A model generated the notes under the pieces. It saw nothing but the letters and a program-made list of their open reading frames with translations, did not search any database and was not told the DNA's origin. From Henningerozyma blattae CBS 6284 (lineage: Eukaryota; Ascomycota; Saccharomycetes; Saccharomycetales; Saccharomycetaceae): a stretch of DNA of 64,000 bases. Location: contig NC_020186.1 of the NCBI RefSeq assembly GCF_000315915.1, positions 1,736,001-1,800,000 on the forward strand, given 5' to 3'. Positions 31,215 to 41,421 of the stretch are shown here, piece by piece (within the stretch, counting starts at the first letter, position 1; each line of letters begins with the position of its first letter). The position numbers and the translations under genes are program-made.

Positions 31215-31975
31215 TTGTAAATTTTAGTATTGCGCCAATATTCACTATATATATAGTATTCTATTGAATTAAGTGTGTTCTTCGTAATATTATAAATACT
31301 GGGTCTATCAAGAATTCTTCAAATATGACATATTTCTCCATCCTTAAAATTCTGTAAAAGGCCGAGTCCTATAAAGGGCGATAACCATCATTGTTCATTT
31401 CTGAATAATAAGTTATAACTAGTATCTGAGCATTCACGATAGAGTCATTAAGTGCAATGTTCATTGTTTGAAACTTTATAAATTTGTGAATAAGTAGGTC
31501 CAGTTTATCCAGTTAAGCAAAAGTATCAAATGACTTTTGTTTTAGAAGTTTAGTATCTGAATAATATCAGCATTATCATTTGAAACAATGATGCATTGTA
31601 TTCTTGTTGCTTGCATACACTTTTATCAAGTATATTTATTAAGATATGTAAGTTTTAGATAGTTAAAGAAGACAGCTAATGTTTTATTTTTGCTCTTCGA
31701 CATCTATCTATTCAGAGAAAGATAATGGATCCTAGATACCTGAGCTTGCCCATCTCAATAATTTTCTTAGTATAATTCAAAAATATTAACAATTATTACC
31801 AAGAACTTAACTTAAGTATTAGGATATTTTTGTGAGTTTTTTTAAAGAAATTTTTAAATGACTTCATTTTAAACCAATATAATAATTTTATTTTCACAAA
31901 ATTTAGTTACAAAACTCCAAGCATAATTTTATTTATAATATAGAAGCCCCCAATATTTAATATACAAATTGTGAT
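31215..31975. other. PEX28 promoter / AMA1 3' flank
   Basis: About 760 bp between two minus-strand genes. No open frame with protein-like features, tRNA or clear snoRNA boxes were found by eye. It is AT-rich. Confidence 0.5.
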
Positions 31976-34475
31976 TTATCTAATAAATTCTTCTCGCTTT
32001 ACATTTATTCCCTCCATATGCTCGATCAAATTGGACCCAAACAACCCAGGTTCATTTGCTTCATTAATAATATCTTCTTTCTCACTCCATAAATCATAAA
32101 AACGAATAGTTTCATCATTTGTTGCAACACAAATAGAGGAATCATTTGGAGATGTTACTGCACAGAGCGCACGAATAGGCGTTGGTGAAGTTACTTGCAT
32201 TAAAGGGTTTAAACTTGGAAATGAATACAGTGTTGCCAAAATAGGTTTCTCGATATCTCCAAATCCAAATGTCGCAACCAATTGTTTATATCTTGTTGAC
32301 CAAATGAGTGATGTGATTTGTCCTTTAGTTGAAACTTCTTTTATTAGAGTGCCCGTTGTAGTGTGCCAAAATTTTATTTTACGATCTTTACTTCCACCAC
32401 CTGTAGCAAGTAATGATTTTGACCATGGACAGAAAGATACTGCTTTGACTGCTGCAGTATGTGGAAATGTATAATTCAGAATAGGATTTTCCGTTGCTGT
32501 GATATCCCACAAAGTACAAGAGTTATCATTTCCTCCAACAGCAAGCAAATTACAATCTTCGTTGATTGAAATACCTTTAAAAAAAAAACGACAAAAACTT
32601 ATATACATATAAGAAAGTTAAAATTGTTAGTACTTTTCCCATTAAAATATTGTAATAAGTATAAGATTTATAATACATACCGCAAATTTGTTGTGTTTGT
32701 GCTTGAAAACTTGAAATGTGAACAATTTCCCATTTAGAGTAAGTATCATTGGACTCAAAATCAAGCTCAGTGCTAATATCTGTATATGTCTCATAATCAC
32801 TATTATTTTCAAACATTGGACCAAAAATTCCATCTTTCCCCAATCTCTCATCTTCAATATCGCTAACATATTTAGTTATTGCTGGAATTCTCAAATTCTT
32901 TTTATTATTTGAATTTACTGAATTTATATTTGAATTATTTGAGTTTGTATTAGATGTTTGGCTATTACTTCTAACTGAATTTCTCAAATCATTAAAGATA
33001 AACATGCTATTTGATCCTGTATCATCATTTATATTTATATTTGAAGCAATTGCATTATTGCGTGTGCTAGTATACAAATCAAAAAGATTTGTTGTGGTAG
33101 TAGAACCTTTTCTTGTTCTTCCTATATTATAATAATTAGTTTTAGAGTTACTTGGAATTCTTTTAGAATATATTTTCGAAGAATCATATTTATTCTTGGA
33201 ATATAATTTTTTTGGAGGAATTTCAATAATATTTAAAAATGTAACATCGCCATTTTCTTCACCAATAATAAATTTAATCTTATTTATATCCTTGGTATCT
33301 TCTTTAAACCATTTAATACATCCAATACCCTTAAAATTATTACTTTGATATTCAAAAAGTGGAATTTGTTTAGATACATTATTATTCGGTATTTTTTGTC
33401 TTTCAATAGAAATAGTCTGATTAAACAATAAGAGTTTCCCTTTTTTAGTGCCCACAAGAACTAAATCATTAAATGGACAGGATGAGATGGAGCAAATGAT
33501 ATCATTTTTGGTACTTAAATATTCATTATTTAAGATTGGTATAGCGCCAATTTTATCTGACCAAATATAAACAGAGTAACCTAAAGCAACAATGATATTA
33601 TTTGTGGTGATTGACCATGATATTAAGTTTGAGTAAAAATCATTTCTTAAATTTGGAGCATCAAGAACTCTATATGGGATATGACTTTTTATTCTATTTG
33701 TTGGTCGTTGATTAATATTTTTAGTATTGTTTTTATCTATATCATTTGAATCATTAAACTTATTTGGAAAGTTATATAAAAATGGATCAAATATATCCAT
33801 AGGATAGGTGGGTCTTTTTTTATCTTTTCTAAATATAGTGGAATTGTCTTTTGGCGAATTATTATTAGAATAAGAAGAATTATTATAAGAATATGAAGAA
33901 TTAAAATTTAAAACACGATTTTGCTTAATGAATCCTAAAGAATTTGCAATTTTATCTTTGTATTGACTATCGTCTAAAGAAATTGAATTATTATCTTTTA
34001 TCGGAGTACTTGAATGTGGCATAGTTAATGAAGAAACTGGTGTTCTATTATTACTTGTAATTGGATCATAAAATCCAGAATATCTTAAATTTGAGAAAAA
34101 ACTTGTAGAGTTTGTAAATAACGTCGTAAAATTATTACTATCAATTTCTTCATTTAATCTATTATCATTTGCTCCCAAGTCGTCATTAGTATTCATATTA
34201 ACACTAGCAAAATCATTAATAATATTTTTCAATTTTGGTGAATTGGAACGATATGCATTTTTTGAAGTAGCCATTGGGATAAATCTATCTAAATTCAATT
34301 GAGTTTCAAAAGAATTAATTACAGGATTTGTTGAATTTAAATTATAATCTTTGTTATGTTTAATTTTTTTTCTCTTGTTTGTATTAATATGATTGTCATT
34401 ATTAGCAAAGGGATTTGACATGCCATTACTGGTTTTATAATAATGAATGAATTTTTCTGAACTTTTACGTGGCAT
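31976..34475 (-). CDS. AMA1: Meiotic APC/C activator Ama1 (two exons)
   Basis: Ama1 is the meiosis-specific Cdc20/Cdh1-family activator of the anaphase-promoting complex, needed for spore formation. The coding sequence is complement of 31976-32574 joined to 32681-34475, giving 797 residues, longer than the roughly 593 of S. cerevisiae because of Asn/Ser-rich inserts. The WD40 propeller begins near 280 (IPYRVLDAPNLRNDFYSNLI), is interrupted by a low-complexity insert at about 450-570, and continues in exon 2 (ICGISINEDCNLLAVGGNDN). The protein ends in the Ile-Arg dipeptide used by APC/C activators to dock on the complex. It is divergent from HSV2, near ALG10 and PEX28, consistent with YGR225W. 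Confidence 0.92.
32575..32680 (-). other. AMA1: AMA1 intron (106 nt)
   Basis: On the minus strand the donor GTATGT starts at 32680, a TACTAAC branch site lies at about 32633-32627, and a T-rich tract ends in the acceptor TTAAAG at 32575. Splicing joins a one-base overhang (G) to GT, making Gly in ICGISI. The unspliced frame stays open until a stop two bases before the acceptor. I find no match to AYACCCUU, the Mer1 enhancer as I remember it from S. cerevisiae. Confidence 0.93.
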
Positions 34476-35409
34476 TTTCTTCTTCTTTTTTTCTAAGTTT
34501 AAAAGAGATTTAGTTAAAAAATAATTTAATAATTATAATAGTGATTATTTTTAATTTTTTATTCTTTTTTTTTTTTCGATTTCTAGCGAAGGAATATTCA
34601 ACAATCAAAATATTTTAGAATATTGAATATTTATTTATTGGTTTTCTCAAATCAGCTTGCTACAACCTAATCTTTTAAAAGATTGAAGATTCAGTACTTT
34701 TATTTTTTAATTTTATTTTTTTGGACTATCTAAAATTTTTATTCAATAATTATTAACCTTATAATCTCTTTGCAGATCACAAAACAAAAATTAAAAAAAA
34801 TGGTAATATTATCTCAAAAATATGAAAACTCCGAGCGGCAAAATTTTGTGAAATGAAGAATTTCCAAATAAATAATAAAAATTTAAGTTTTTTAGTTCAA
34901 TTTAGTAAAAAAGAAATACCAGTATCTAGTTGTCTGTTATTTAGTAGCGAGGATGTTTGTTTATGAAAGATAGTGATTGTGCGATTTGTAAATATTTTTT
35001 TTTAATTCTATACTTAATGTTATTCCTTTTCTTCCATTATTTTATTGACTTAACAATCTGAATATTCTACTGTCAGAATTCACATCGAGCTAGATAGAAA
35101 GGAATGGCAAATAAATAATTCGAGATCTTTAATCTTGACTTGTAAAATGTTTTATATCTTGACAATTTATTTCCTTTTTAATTCCTTTATTCTTGTTGTT
35201 CGTTTCTTGTTTTTAATTGACAAATAACTTATCCTAAAGTAGAAATAATTGCCGGATTACTTGAAATTGTTCGAACCCTTTTTAGAAGGTTTAAAATATA
35301 AAGAAAAATAAATATTAAAGAAAAATGTTTGAAAAAAAAAACAATAATAAACAATTTATTAAAGCAAAAATAAAATATCAAAATAAAACATACAAACAAC
35401 CATTCAAGA
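34476..35409. other. Divergent promoter region, AMA1 / HSV2
   Basis: About 930 bp, AT-rich with poly-T tracts near 34570 and 34990. A candidate Ndt80-type middle sporulation element is listed at 34844-34850. Short minus-strand frames at 35229-35607 overlap the HSV2 start and look spurious. Confidence 0.5.
34844..34850 (-). promoter_or_regulatory. Possible middle sporulation element (CACAAAA) upstream of AMA1
   Basis: On the AMA1 strand the sequence TTCACAAAAT contains the core CRCAAAA recognised by Ndt80, 370 bp upstream of the AMA1 ATG. One flanking base differs from the full consensus. Chance occurrence in AT-rich DNA is possible. Confidence 0.3.
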
Positions 35410-36543
35410 ATGAAAGTCAACCAAGTCATACCAAATAATGAGGATAGTTTTGTAAACAAATATAGTTATACCTCTTTCAATAAGGATTATTCCAACTTTA
35501 TCGCCGTTCTTGATAATGGTAAGATCGGGAATGAAATTGATGACTGCAATAATAATTATGCAAACAAAAATAATTATATCAAAGTATATGATAGTAATCC
35601 GATCCAATTCAAATTATCCATAGAATCCATCAATTGTTATAAATGCAAAATTTTGAACCGTAGTAATTTTATCATTTATATTGATAATTTTAATAAGAAT
35701 CACGTATATGTATGGGATGATATCAAACAAAATAATATTATCAAAATGGAATTCAATGAATCAGTCCAAGATATATTTATAAGTAAAAAAAATATCATTA
35801 TTGTATTCATAGATTTTATTGAAATATATACGTTTAATAAAACCCCACGTAGAATAAATGTTAATAAGATAGATATGTTACCTCGAGGACAGGTTGATTT
35901 TATTGAGCTACCCAATAATGGATCCAAAATATGTTACATCTCTAATAGGAACCCTACACAAGTTTATTGCTTAAATATTCGCCCAGATGGGAATACAGTT
36001 GAAGATATCCAAATCATTAAAGCTCACAAGACTCATCAAGTCCAACTGATTCGTTTTAATAGTGGTGGACAATATCTAGCCACATGCTCTAAAAAGGGTA
36101 CCGTGATACGCATCTTTAATAGCGATACCACACAACTAATCAAAGAATATAGACGTGGCAGTGATCAAGCAACAATATTTGATATGTCATTCAATTTAAC
36201 TAATGAATATCTGGCAGTCGTGTCTGATAAGGATACTATACATATCTATCAAACTGAAAAGGAAAGTAATCATCGTAGTAGTAGTAGTAGTAATCATAGC
36301 CACAATCACAATCACAGTATGACAAGTAATGAATATTTCGGCCATACTTGGTCCAATGGCAGAATACGACTACATCGAATGGGTCATAACAATGCCACAG
36401 CTCATAAGGGAAGTATTAGGGAACAATGCAAATTAGGTTGGAGTGGGAATGCTTTAATTGTTCTATGGGCTCGCAGTGGAATATGGGAGAAATACGTGTG
36501 CATTGAAAATAAATGGGTACGAGAAGCCATTCGAGAAATATAA
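35410..36543 (+). CDS. HSV2: PROPPIN WD40 phosphoinositide-binding protein Hsv2
   Basis: Hsv2 is a seven-bladed beta-propeller that binds PI3P and PI(3,5)P2 and takes part in selective autophagy. The 377-residue protein (shorter than the roughly 448 of S. cerevisiae) has a conserved blade 5 with HKTHQVQLIRFNSGGQYLAT near 204 and CSKKGTVIRIFNS near 225. The phosphoinositide-binding basic motif follows as EYRRGSD near 244, where most family members have F/L-R-R-G. A His/Ser-rich loop lies near 288-305, the membrane-inserting loop region in this family. Atg18 and Atg21 are longer paralogues. Position next to AMA1 and PET54 fits YGR223C. Confidence 0.88.
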   Translation: MKVNQVIPNNEDSFVNKYSYTSFNKDYSNFIAVLDNGKIGNEIDDCNNNYANKNNYIKVYDSNPIQFKLSIESINCYKCKILNRSNFIIYIDNFNKNHVYVWDDIKQNNIIKMEFNESVQDIFISKKNIIIVFIDFIEIYTFNKTPRRINVNKIDMLPRGQVDFIELPNNGSKICYISNRNPTQVYCLNIRPDGNTVEDIQIIKAHKTHQVQLIRFNSGGQYLATCSKKGTVIRIFNSDTTQLIKEYRRGSDQATIFDMSFNLTNEYLAVVSDKDTIHIYQTEKESNHRSSSSSNHSHNHNHSMTSNEYFGHTWSNGRIRLHRMGHNNATAHKGSIREQCKLGWSGNALIVLWARSGIWEKYVCIENKWVREAIREI

Positions 36544-36570
36544 CCGTTGCAAATTCATAGTTATACATTA

Positions 36571-37203
36571 CTATATACGTAACGGCATCATATTTATAGC
36601 TGAACCATTCAACGAAAGGAACATTTCTCTACATTCCTTAGCATTATTGAAAGTGATCAACCTTCTTGTATCATCTAATGGATACAATTTTTTATAATTG
36701 AATAGATATAAATAATTTTGAATGAATTTGACTGATACATTTTTCGCCACATCATTTAAAATGGCGGTCCTGGATTCTAATTCAAATAAAAGCTTCAAAT
36801 CTTTTAGGTGGGTCGGTATAGGGGAACATTGATGATATTTTGCTAAAGTTAGAAAGTATTTCTCAAAACTCAACAACATTTCTGCATATGTATTTTCGTT
36901 AAATTTTTTCAAGCCATTGGAACGAGAGATGGACCAAATCATCCCAGTATGTCGAAGTGATTCTGGATGTCTCAATGGAACCAATAATTCAGAATATTCT
37001 TGTGAATTATCCCATGTTAAGGAATCAAAAGATTTCCCCGAACCTGCCTCACTACGATGATAATTTGATATATTTAATTGTTGTATTTCATTTTTATCAA
37101 AACACTCCGATCTAAGGACATTTATAATCGGCTTTGGTTTCTGATCTCTTACCTGCTTCAGCACTGAATGAATAATTGATTTACTATTCTTGCTAACTGA
37201 CAT
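36571..37203 (-). CDS. PET54: Probable Pet54, COX3 mRNA translational activator
   Basis: Pet54 is a mitochondrial inner-membrane-associated protein that activates COX3 translation and aids splicing of a COX1 intron in S. cerevisiae. The 210-residue protein is well below the roughly 293 residues I recall for that species. It has a basic N-terminus (SKNSKSIIHSVLKQVR) compatible with mitochondrial import and a mixed C-terminal domain ending TFNNAKECREMFLSLNGSAI, which is RRM-like in pattern. The assignment depends on its place between HSV2 and the TOS2/SKG6 gene (YGR223C-222W-221C) and its tail-to-tail arrangement with HSV2. No strong motif was recognised. Confidence 0.65.
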   Translation of the reverse strand: MSVSKNSKSIIHSVLKQVRDQKPKPIINVLRSECFDKNEIQQLNISNYHRSEAGSGKSFDSLTWDNSQEYSELLVPLRHPESLRHTGMIWSISRSNGLKKFNENTYAEMLLSFEKYFLTLAKYHQCSPIPTHLKDLKLLFELESRTAILNDVAKNVSVKFIQNYLYLFNYKKLYPLDDTRRLITFNNAKECREMFLSLNGSAINMMPLRI

Positions 37204-37426
37204 TATTATTACGATGACTGGCTACTGTGACTCCGATATACTCTCACGTTTCTTGTATAGAAACAACTGTACCCCACATCCAATAAATAGTCCCCTCATA
37301 ATCCTTAATCCTGACTCTACCTATTCCTTAGTAGGCTAATTAGATTTAACCTATAATATCTGTCAGACCGATTGAAAAAAAAAATATGTATATAAAAAAG
37401 AAATTATAAAAAAATAGTCCCCACTT

Positions 37427-37457
37427 CAGGGTTATCCAAACCCTACCAAACCCTATT
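37427..37457. promoter_or_regulatory. Three Tbf1-like ACCCT motifs
   Basis: CAGGGTTA (minus-strand TAACCCTG) at 37427-37434, AAACCCTACC at 37438-37447 and AAACCCTATT at 37448-37457 lie within 31 bp. They resemble the Tbf1 recognition core ARCCCTA. The factor assignment is inference. Confidence 0.4.
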
Positions 37458-37552
37458 TTCTCCACATGTGAGACCTGTTCTGGCCAGATTTTGGTACCTG
37501 AAGATATGTATTCCGCGGAAATCACCTTTAATTTCCTAATATGGGCAAAGCC

Positions 37553-37677
37553 ACGAAAAACGCCCAGCCCATTGGCCAGGCACTATCCCGATTGAGTCAT
37601 AGTGCTTGTCTTTTTTCGTGTTCAGCTCTTTTTCGCGTATTGGATGTCCGTTTCAGGATATACCAGCTTGTTTCGCG
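37553..37677. promoter_or_regulatory. Cluster of four SCB (CRCGAAA) elements
   Basis: CACGAAA at 37553-37559 (plus), then TTTCGTG at 37614-37620, TTTCGCG at 37631-37637 and TTTCGCG at 37671-37677 (all minus-strand SCBs) fit the Swi4-binding consensus CRCGAAA. They lie about 850 bp upstream of the TOS2/SKG6-like ATG and 350-470 bp upstream of PET54. TOS2 was named as a target of SBF, so the cluster supports conserved G1/S control. Confidence 0.6.
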
Positions 37678-37744
37678 TTGCTGGTTAGTTTTTTCAATAA
37701 TAGTATATACAATAGCAGATGATTTTTTTTTTCAACGATGGATT

Positions 37745-37745
37745 G

Positions 37746-37778
<33 letters not shown>

Positions 37779-37798
37779 GTAAAAATAATAATAATAAA
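37745..37798. repeat. (ATA)n microsatellite, interrupted
   Basis: About 12 ATA/AAT units (37745-37779) are followed by a short interrupted continuation to 37798. It is noncoding and lies between the SCB cluster and the next start codon. Confidence 0.85.
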
Positions 37799-38527
37799 AA
37801 ATCTTTGGCTGGTTCTACGGCATTTCTATAGGCCCTGTATGGAAATCTTTTGACATTCAAGAGGATATTACTTAAGAAACTTTGACAGAAACAATATATC
37901 CATGTTATTGTTTTTGTTATTATTATAACTGTTTTCATTATTGCTATATCTCTTTTCAATATTACCACATCTCTTTTCATTATTATTATATCTCTTTTCA
38001 TTATCTGTGATTTTTTTTTATTATTGTACCTACCAGAAAAAACAAGCTTGAATTAAGATCAAATTAAGCTCGAACAGGGCTGTTTTGATCAATGGAAGTG
38101 GAGATGTCTCCATTTCTGTTCAGTGTCTACTGGGCTGGTGTGCTTATTTGCCAATTAACTATCTTGTTACTTGCCAATCAATTTAGCTTCGACACAAACT
38201 TTCTATAACGCTTGCTATCCTTATTCCCGTCCTATTAGAAAAAGCCCTATTAAATTCGATATATTTCCTATAAGTATTCATTTGTTTTTCGTGTTTTTTT
38301 TTTTATTTTTTAATTTTTGCTTGTATTATTTTTTTTTTCTATCTATACATATCATATAAATATAGTTATATGTCTTATACCCTCTTGTTCTATATATAAC
38401 AAAGTTTTTCATTATAGTTCTAAATTTATCATTTCTTAAAAATAGATTTAAGCTAATCTATTAATACCTATTTTTTAGAAAAAGAAAAAAAATTAAAAAA
38501 AAAAAGAAGAAGAGAGTACAGATCAAG

Positions 38528-40678
38528 GTGACTATGGCGGTACTATTTAAAAGAGCATCTTCAGATGTTGATTGTAAAGGAAAAGACAAGCATTCAAGTG
38601 AATGTGCTTTACCAGCAAGTAATACTCATTCAACTGCTGTAACTGTAGGGGTAGCAGTTGCTGTGCCAGTGGGTGTTTGTTTAATCGTATTATGTGTCAT
38701 TTTAATTATTATCTATAAAAGAAGTAAACGTGAGGAGAAAGAAGAATTAGGATTCGATAAAGATAGTTCAGCATTTATCAATGATCAACAAAATCAACAA
38801 CGCCACTCTTATAAGAAAAATATTTATAAACAACAATTACAAAATCAAATGCAACCTCATATGGCTAATCAAATTAATTATAGTTTCACCACTTATAACG
38901 ATACAAATTCGTCATTTTTCAATGAAAAATATTATTCAAATAGTCAAAGTATGGAACATTTCCCTAAACCACCACCAACTCTATTCAATAGTACTGTTAC
39001 AAGCACCAGTGATTCTGGTTCCGATCCTTTCCCATTACCAGATGGTAGTGATACAGAATCATTAAAGAATTTCGCTAGAAGTGCTGCAAGAAATGATCAG
39101 ATGGGTGGGTATTCATTAGCTACTACTCAAAGTAATAATACTTCATCACCAATGAAAATAACAAAAGAGATGAGAGGGAAATCAGGGCTTTCATTTAAAA
39201 ATGAACATTTTGAGTTCGAATTAGAAAATCCATCTACATCAAAATTGAATTCCAATGGTAATAATAAAGCAAAAAATATTTCTACTGAATATGACGATGA
39301 GAGTTATGCCTCAAATACATTGTCTCCTCATGAAGAAGAAAGTATTAAAAGAATGAAAAGTATTTATGATGTTTATTTAGACAAAAATAAACAAAGCATC
39401 AACGATGAAAAGCTAAAAAATAAGATCAAGGAAGAAATTAATGAATTACCAGATGATCATACTTCTTTACAAGAAGATATTCAACGTGATGGTTCAGAAG
39501 AAAATATTCAATATATGTTTAATGATGAAATTGATAATATTCCAACGACAGATAACCATGACACTACTTTAAACAATAATGAATCTGAGTCTTCCATGTT
39601 GAAAAAAGATTTCGAATATACTAATAGAAACACAATTATTGAAGGTGATATGACTGCTGTTCAGGATGATTCATTTACTACTTCTTCACAACCTATGATG
39701 AATCCTAAAAATTCAAGTGTATTACAATTAAATAAAAATCTAAGTTCAATTAGAGCTCCTTCTTCTATTTATTCAGAAGTTCCCCAAATGAGCATAACTG
39801 ATCAATCTTTTAAAAAACAGTCCTATGTCTATCAGTATAATCAAGATTCTCAATATGGCTACCAAGATTCCCAAAGTCAATATCAGGATCCTCAATATGC
39901 ATACCAAGATCCTCAGTATCAATACCAAGATCCACAACAGTATCCACAACAGTATCCACAACAGTATCCACAACAGTACCCTCAACAATATAATAATTTT
40001 GATAATGCTAGTATTCAAAATTCTATGCAATATAGTTATCAAGATTATTCAAATAACATGGGTTATTATGCACCACAAAATTTACAATTTAGTCACCCTC
40101 AAACTTTGGAAAGTATTGCCGAATTGCCTACCCCAACAAAATTGGTAGGCTCACCTTCTTCTTTGTCATTGACTTCTTTCAAACGTAAACCAAAACAACC
40201 ACAGTTGATGCATTTACAAACTGTTAGAATCAATGGTACAGCTTTAAATCCTATGGATCACCCAGGAATGTTTTATTCACCAACAGATTCTACTTCAAGC
40301 CAACAACAGCAATTCTTGATGCAACCACAATATACAACACAAAAACAAGCAGCAAATGCAAATGGTGAACTAATCCCAATGCCACATCATATGAGGAAAA
40401 GTATTGTTATGACCGATCCATCTGCATTATCCATTGCTAATCGTTATAAACCAGCAGGGTCTTTACGTAATTTCAGCAATGTCTCAAGATCAAATACAAT
40501 GACTAATATGTCACAAATGAGTATTCCAACTATGCAACATGATCAAAGAGTTAGCGGTTTATTAGAAATAACTGATACTCTTCAACCACCAAGTGTTGGC
40601 CAAATATTACCTCACCACGGGGACAATGATGAATTAAGAAGACAATTAGGTACATCACATAACTACAATGTCAACTAA
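38528..40678 (+). CDS. Single-pass bud-neck membrane protein, Skg6/Tos2 family
   Basis: Skg6 and Tos2 are paralogous type I-like membrane proteins at sites of polarised growth. Tos2 helps anchor Cdc24, and Skg6 interacts genetically with cell-wall genes. The 716-residue protein has a short N-terminal ectodomain with two cysteines (residues 16 and 26), a transmembrane helix at about 37-62 (VAVAVPVGVCLIVLCVILII), then a basic stop-transfer and a long disordered cytosolic tail. A Gln/Tyr/Pro repeat lies near residues 445-490. Conserved-looking segments include PFPLPDGSDTESLKNFARSA near 173 and ELPTPTKLVGSPSSLSLTSF near 535. Length is closer to SKG6 (about 734) than TOS2 (about 622), while HSV2 and PET54 are TOS2 neighbours, so I do not choose between them. 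Confidence 0.85.
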   Translation: MTMAVLFKRASSDVDCKGKDKHSSECALPASNTHSTAVTVGVAVAVPVGVCLIVLCVILIIIYKRSKREEKEELGFDKDSSAFINDQQNQQRHSYKKNIYKQQLQNQMQPHMANQINYSFTTYNDTNSSFFNEKYYSNSQSMEHFPKPPPTLFNSTVTSTSDSGSDPFPLPDGSDTESLKNFARSAARNDQMGGYSLATTQSNNTSSPMKITKEMRGKSGLSFKNEHFEFELENPSTSKLNSNGNNKAKNISTEYDDESYASNTLSPHEEESIKRMKSIYDVYLDKNKQSINDEKLKNKIKEEINELPDDHTSLQEDIQRDGSEENIQYMFNDEIDNIPTTDNHDTTLNNNESESSMLKKDFEYTNRNTIIEGDMTAVQDDSFTTSSQPMMNPKNSSVLQLNKNLSSIRAPSSIYSEVPQMSITDQSFKKQSYVYQYNQDSQYGYQDSQSQYQDPQYAYQDPQYQYQDPQQYPQQYPQQYPQQYPQQYNNFDNASIQNSMQYSYQDYSNNMGYYAPQNLQFSHPQTLESIAELPTPTKLVGSPSSLSLTSFKRKPKQPQLMHLQTVRINGTALNPMDHPGMFYSPTDSTSSQQQQFLMQPQYTTQKQAANANGELIPMPHHMRKSIVMTDPSALSIANRYKPAGSLRNFSNVSRSNTMTNMSQMSIPTMQHDQRVSGLLEITDTLQPPSVGQILPHHGDNDELRRQLGTSHNYNVN
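39930..39990 (+). repeat. In-frame 12-bp coding repeat (TATCCACAACAG, Tyr-Pro-Gln-Gln)
   Basis: Four nearly identical 12-bp copies plus a degenerate fifth encode (Y-P-Q-Q) units in the cytosolic tail of the Skg6/Tos2-like protein. They follow a looser Y-Q-D-P-Q repeat from about 39840. The near-identity of the copies indicates recent slippage. Confidence 0.9.
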
Positions 40679-41421
40679 TTAATTTTTTTAATTCTCACCT
40701 TTTCCATGCATTTAACTTCATTGTTTCCTTCAATTCTTTTCCTTTCCCTGTAATTAATATTTTTCTACCCCATTCACCTTTTTTCACTTCTCACGCTTTT
40801 ACTTTCTACTTCAGCTATGGTTTTATATTTATTATTACTCTCCTCTATTTTCTACCTTCATTTCCTTTTATAATCTTCCTCACATCAAGCATAGTCGTTA
40901 TATGGTAACTTAATTACAGATAACTTCATAACAATCGCATTTTCGCATACATCCATGCATTAACTGAACTTCACCATTTTATTTGCAGATTTTTCATCTC
41001 TACTTTTTACTACATTTGTATTTATATTTTTTTTCACATACTGGTTTATATGATAAACGTTCACAATTTTTTTCTCTTTATTTTCTTTCACTACAATAGG
41101 TTATGTTATATATATTATGCTAGGATTTTTTGTAATATTTATTTATTAAAAAATAAAAGATAATTAAATTTTTGTTTCTTTAATGATATTTTTTTGTTGC
41201 TGACTCCTTGATATAACATCTATTATTATACGGTTTATAACTGGCATTATTTTTTTAGTAGCTCCGGACGCTATTAAAGAGATTAGGTATATATAAAAAA
41301 AATAATAAGGTCAAGTATAGCTTTCATAAAGAAGATTAAATATTGAATAAAACACAAATACCAATCAAGCAAAAACAAATTCCTTTTATTGTACAACTAT
41401 TTATAGATACACTACACAACT
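40679..41421. other. Intergenic region, Skg6/Tos2-like gene 3' flank / MRPL6 promoter
   Basis: About 740 bp. The first 400 bp are pyrimidine-rich on the plus strand (runs of T and C), the rest AT-rich. A short frame overlapping the MRPL6 start is in another register and is not called. IMP3, a neighbour in S. cerevisiae, is not visible. Confidence 0.5.

Larger units (their letters stand above)
37204..38527. other. Long divergent region, PET54 / TOS2-SKG6 gene
   Basis: This 1.3 kb contains three ACCCT(A/G) motifs (37427-37457), four SBF-type boxes (37553-37677), an ATA microsatellite at about 37745-37798, and T-rich tracts near 38297-38340. Short frames here, including one of 96 codons running into poly-Asn at 37541, are judged spurious. 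A palindromic TTCCGCGGAA is at about 37512. Confidence 0.6.

Noticed and set aside
37541..37831. 96-codon plus-strand frame running into poly-Asn
   Set aside because: It overlaps the SCB cluster and an ATA microsatellite, has no recognisable motif, and its second half is only translated repeat.
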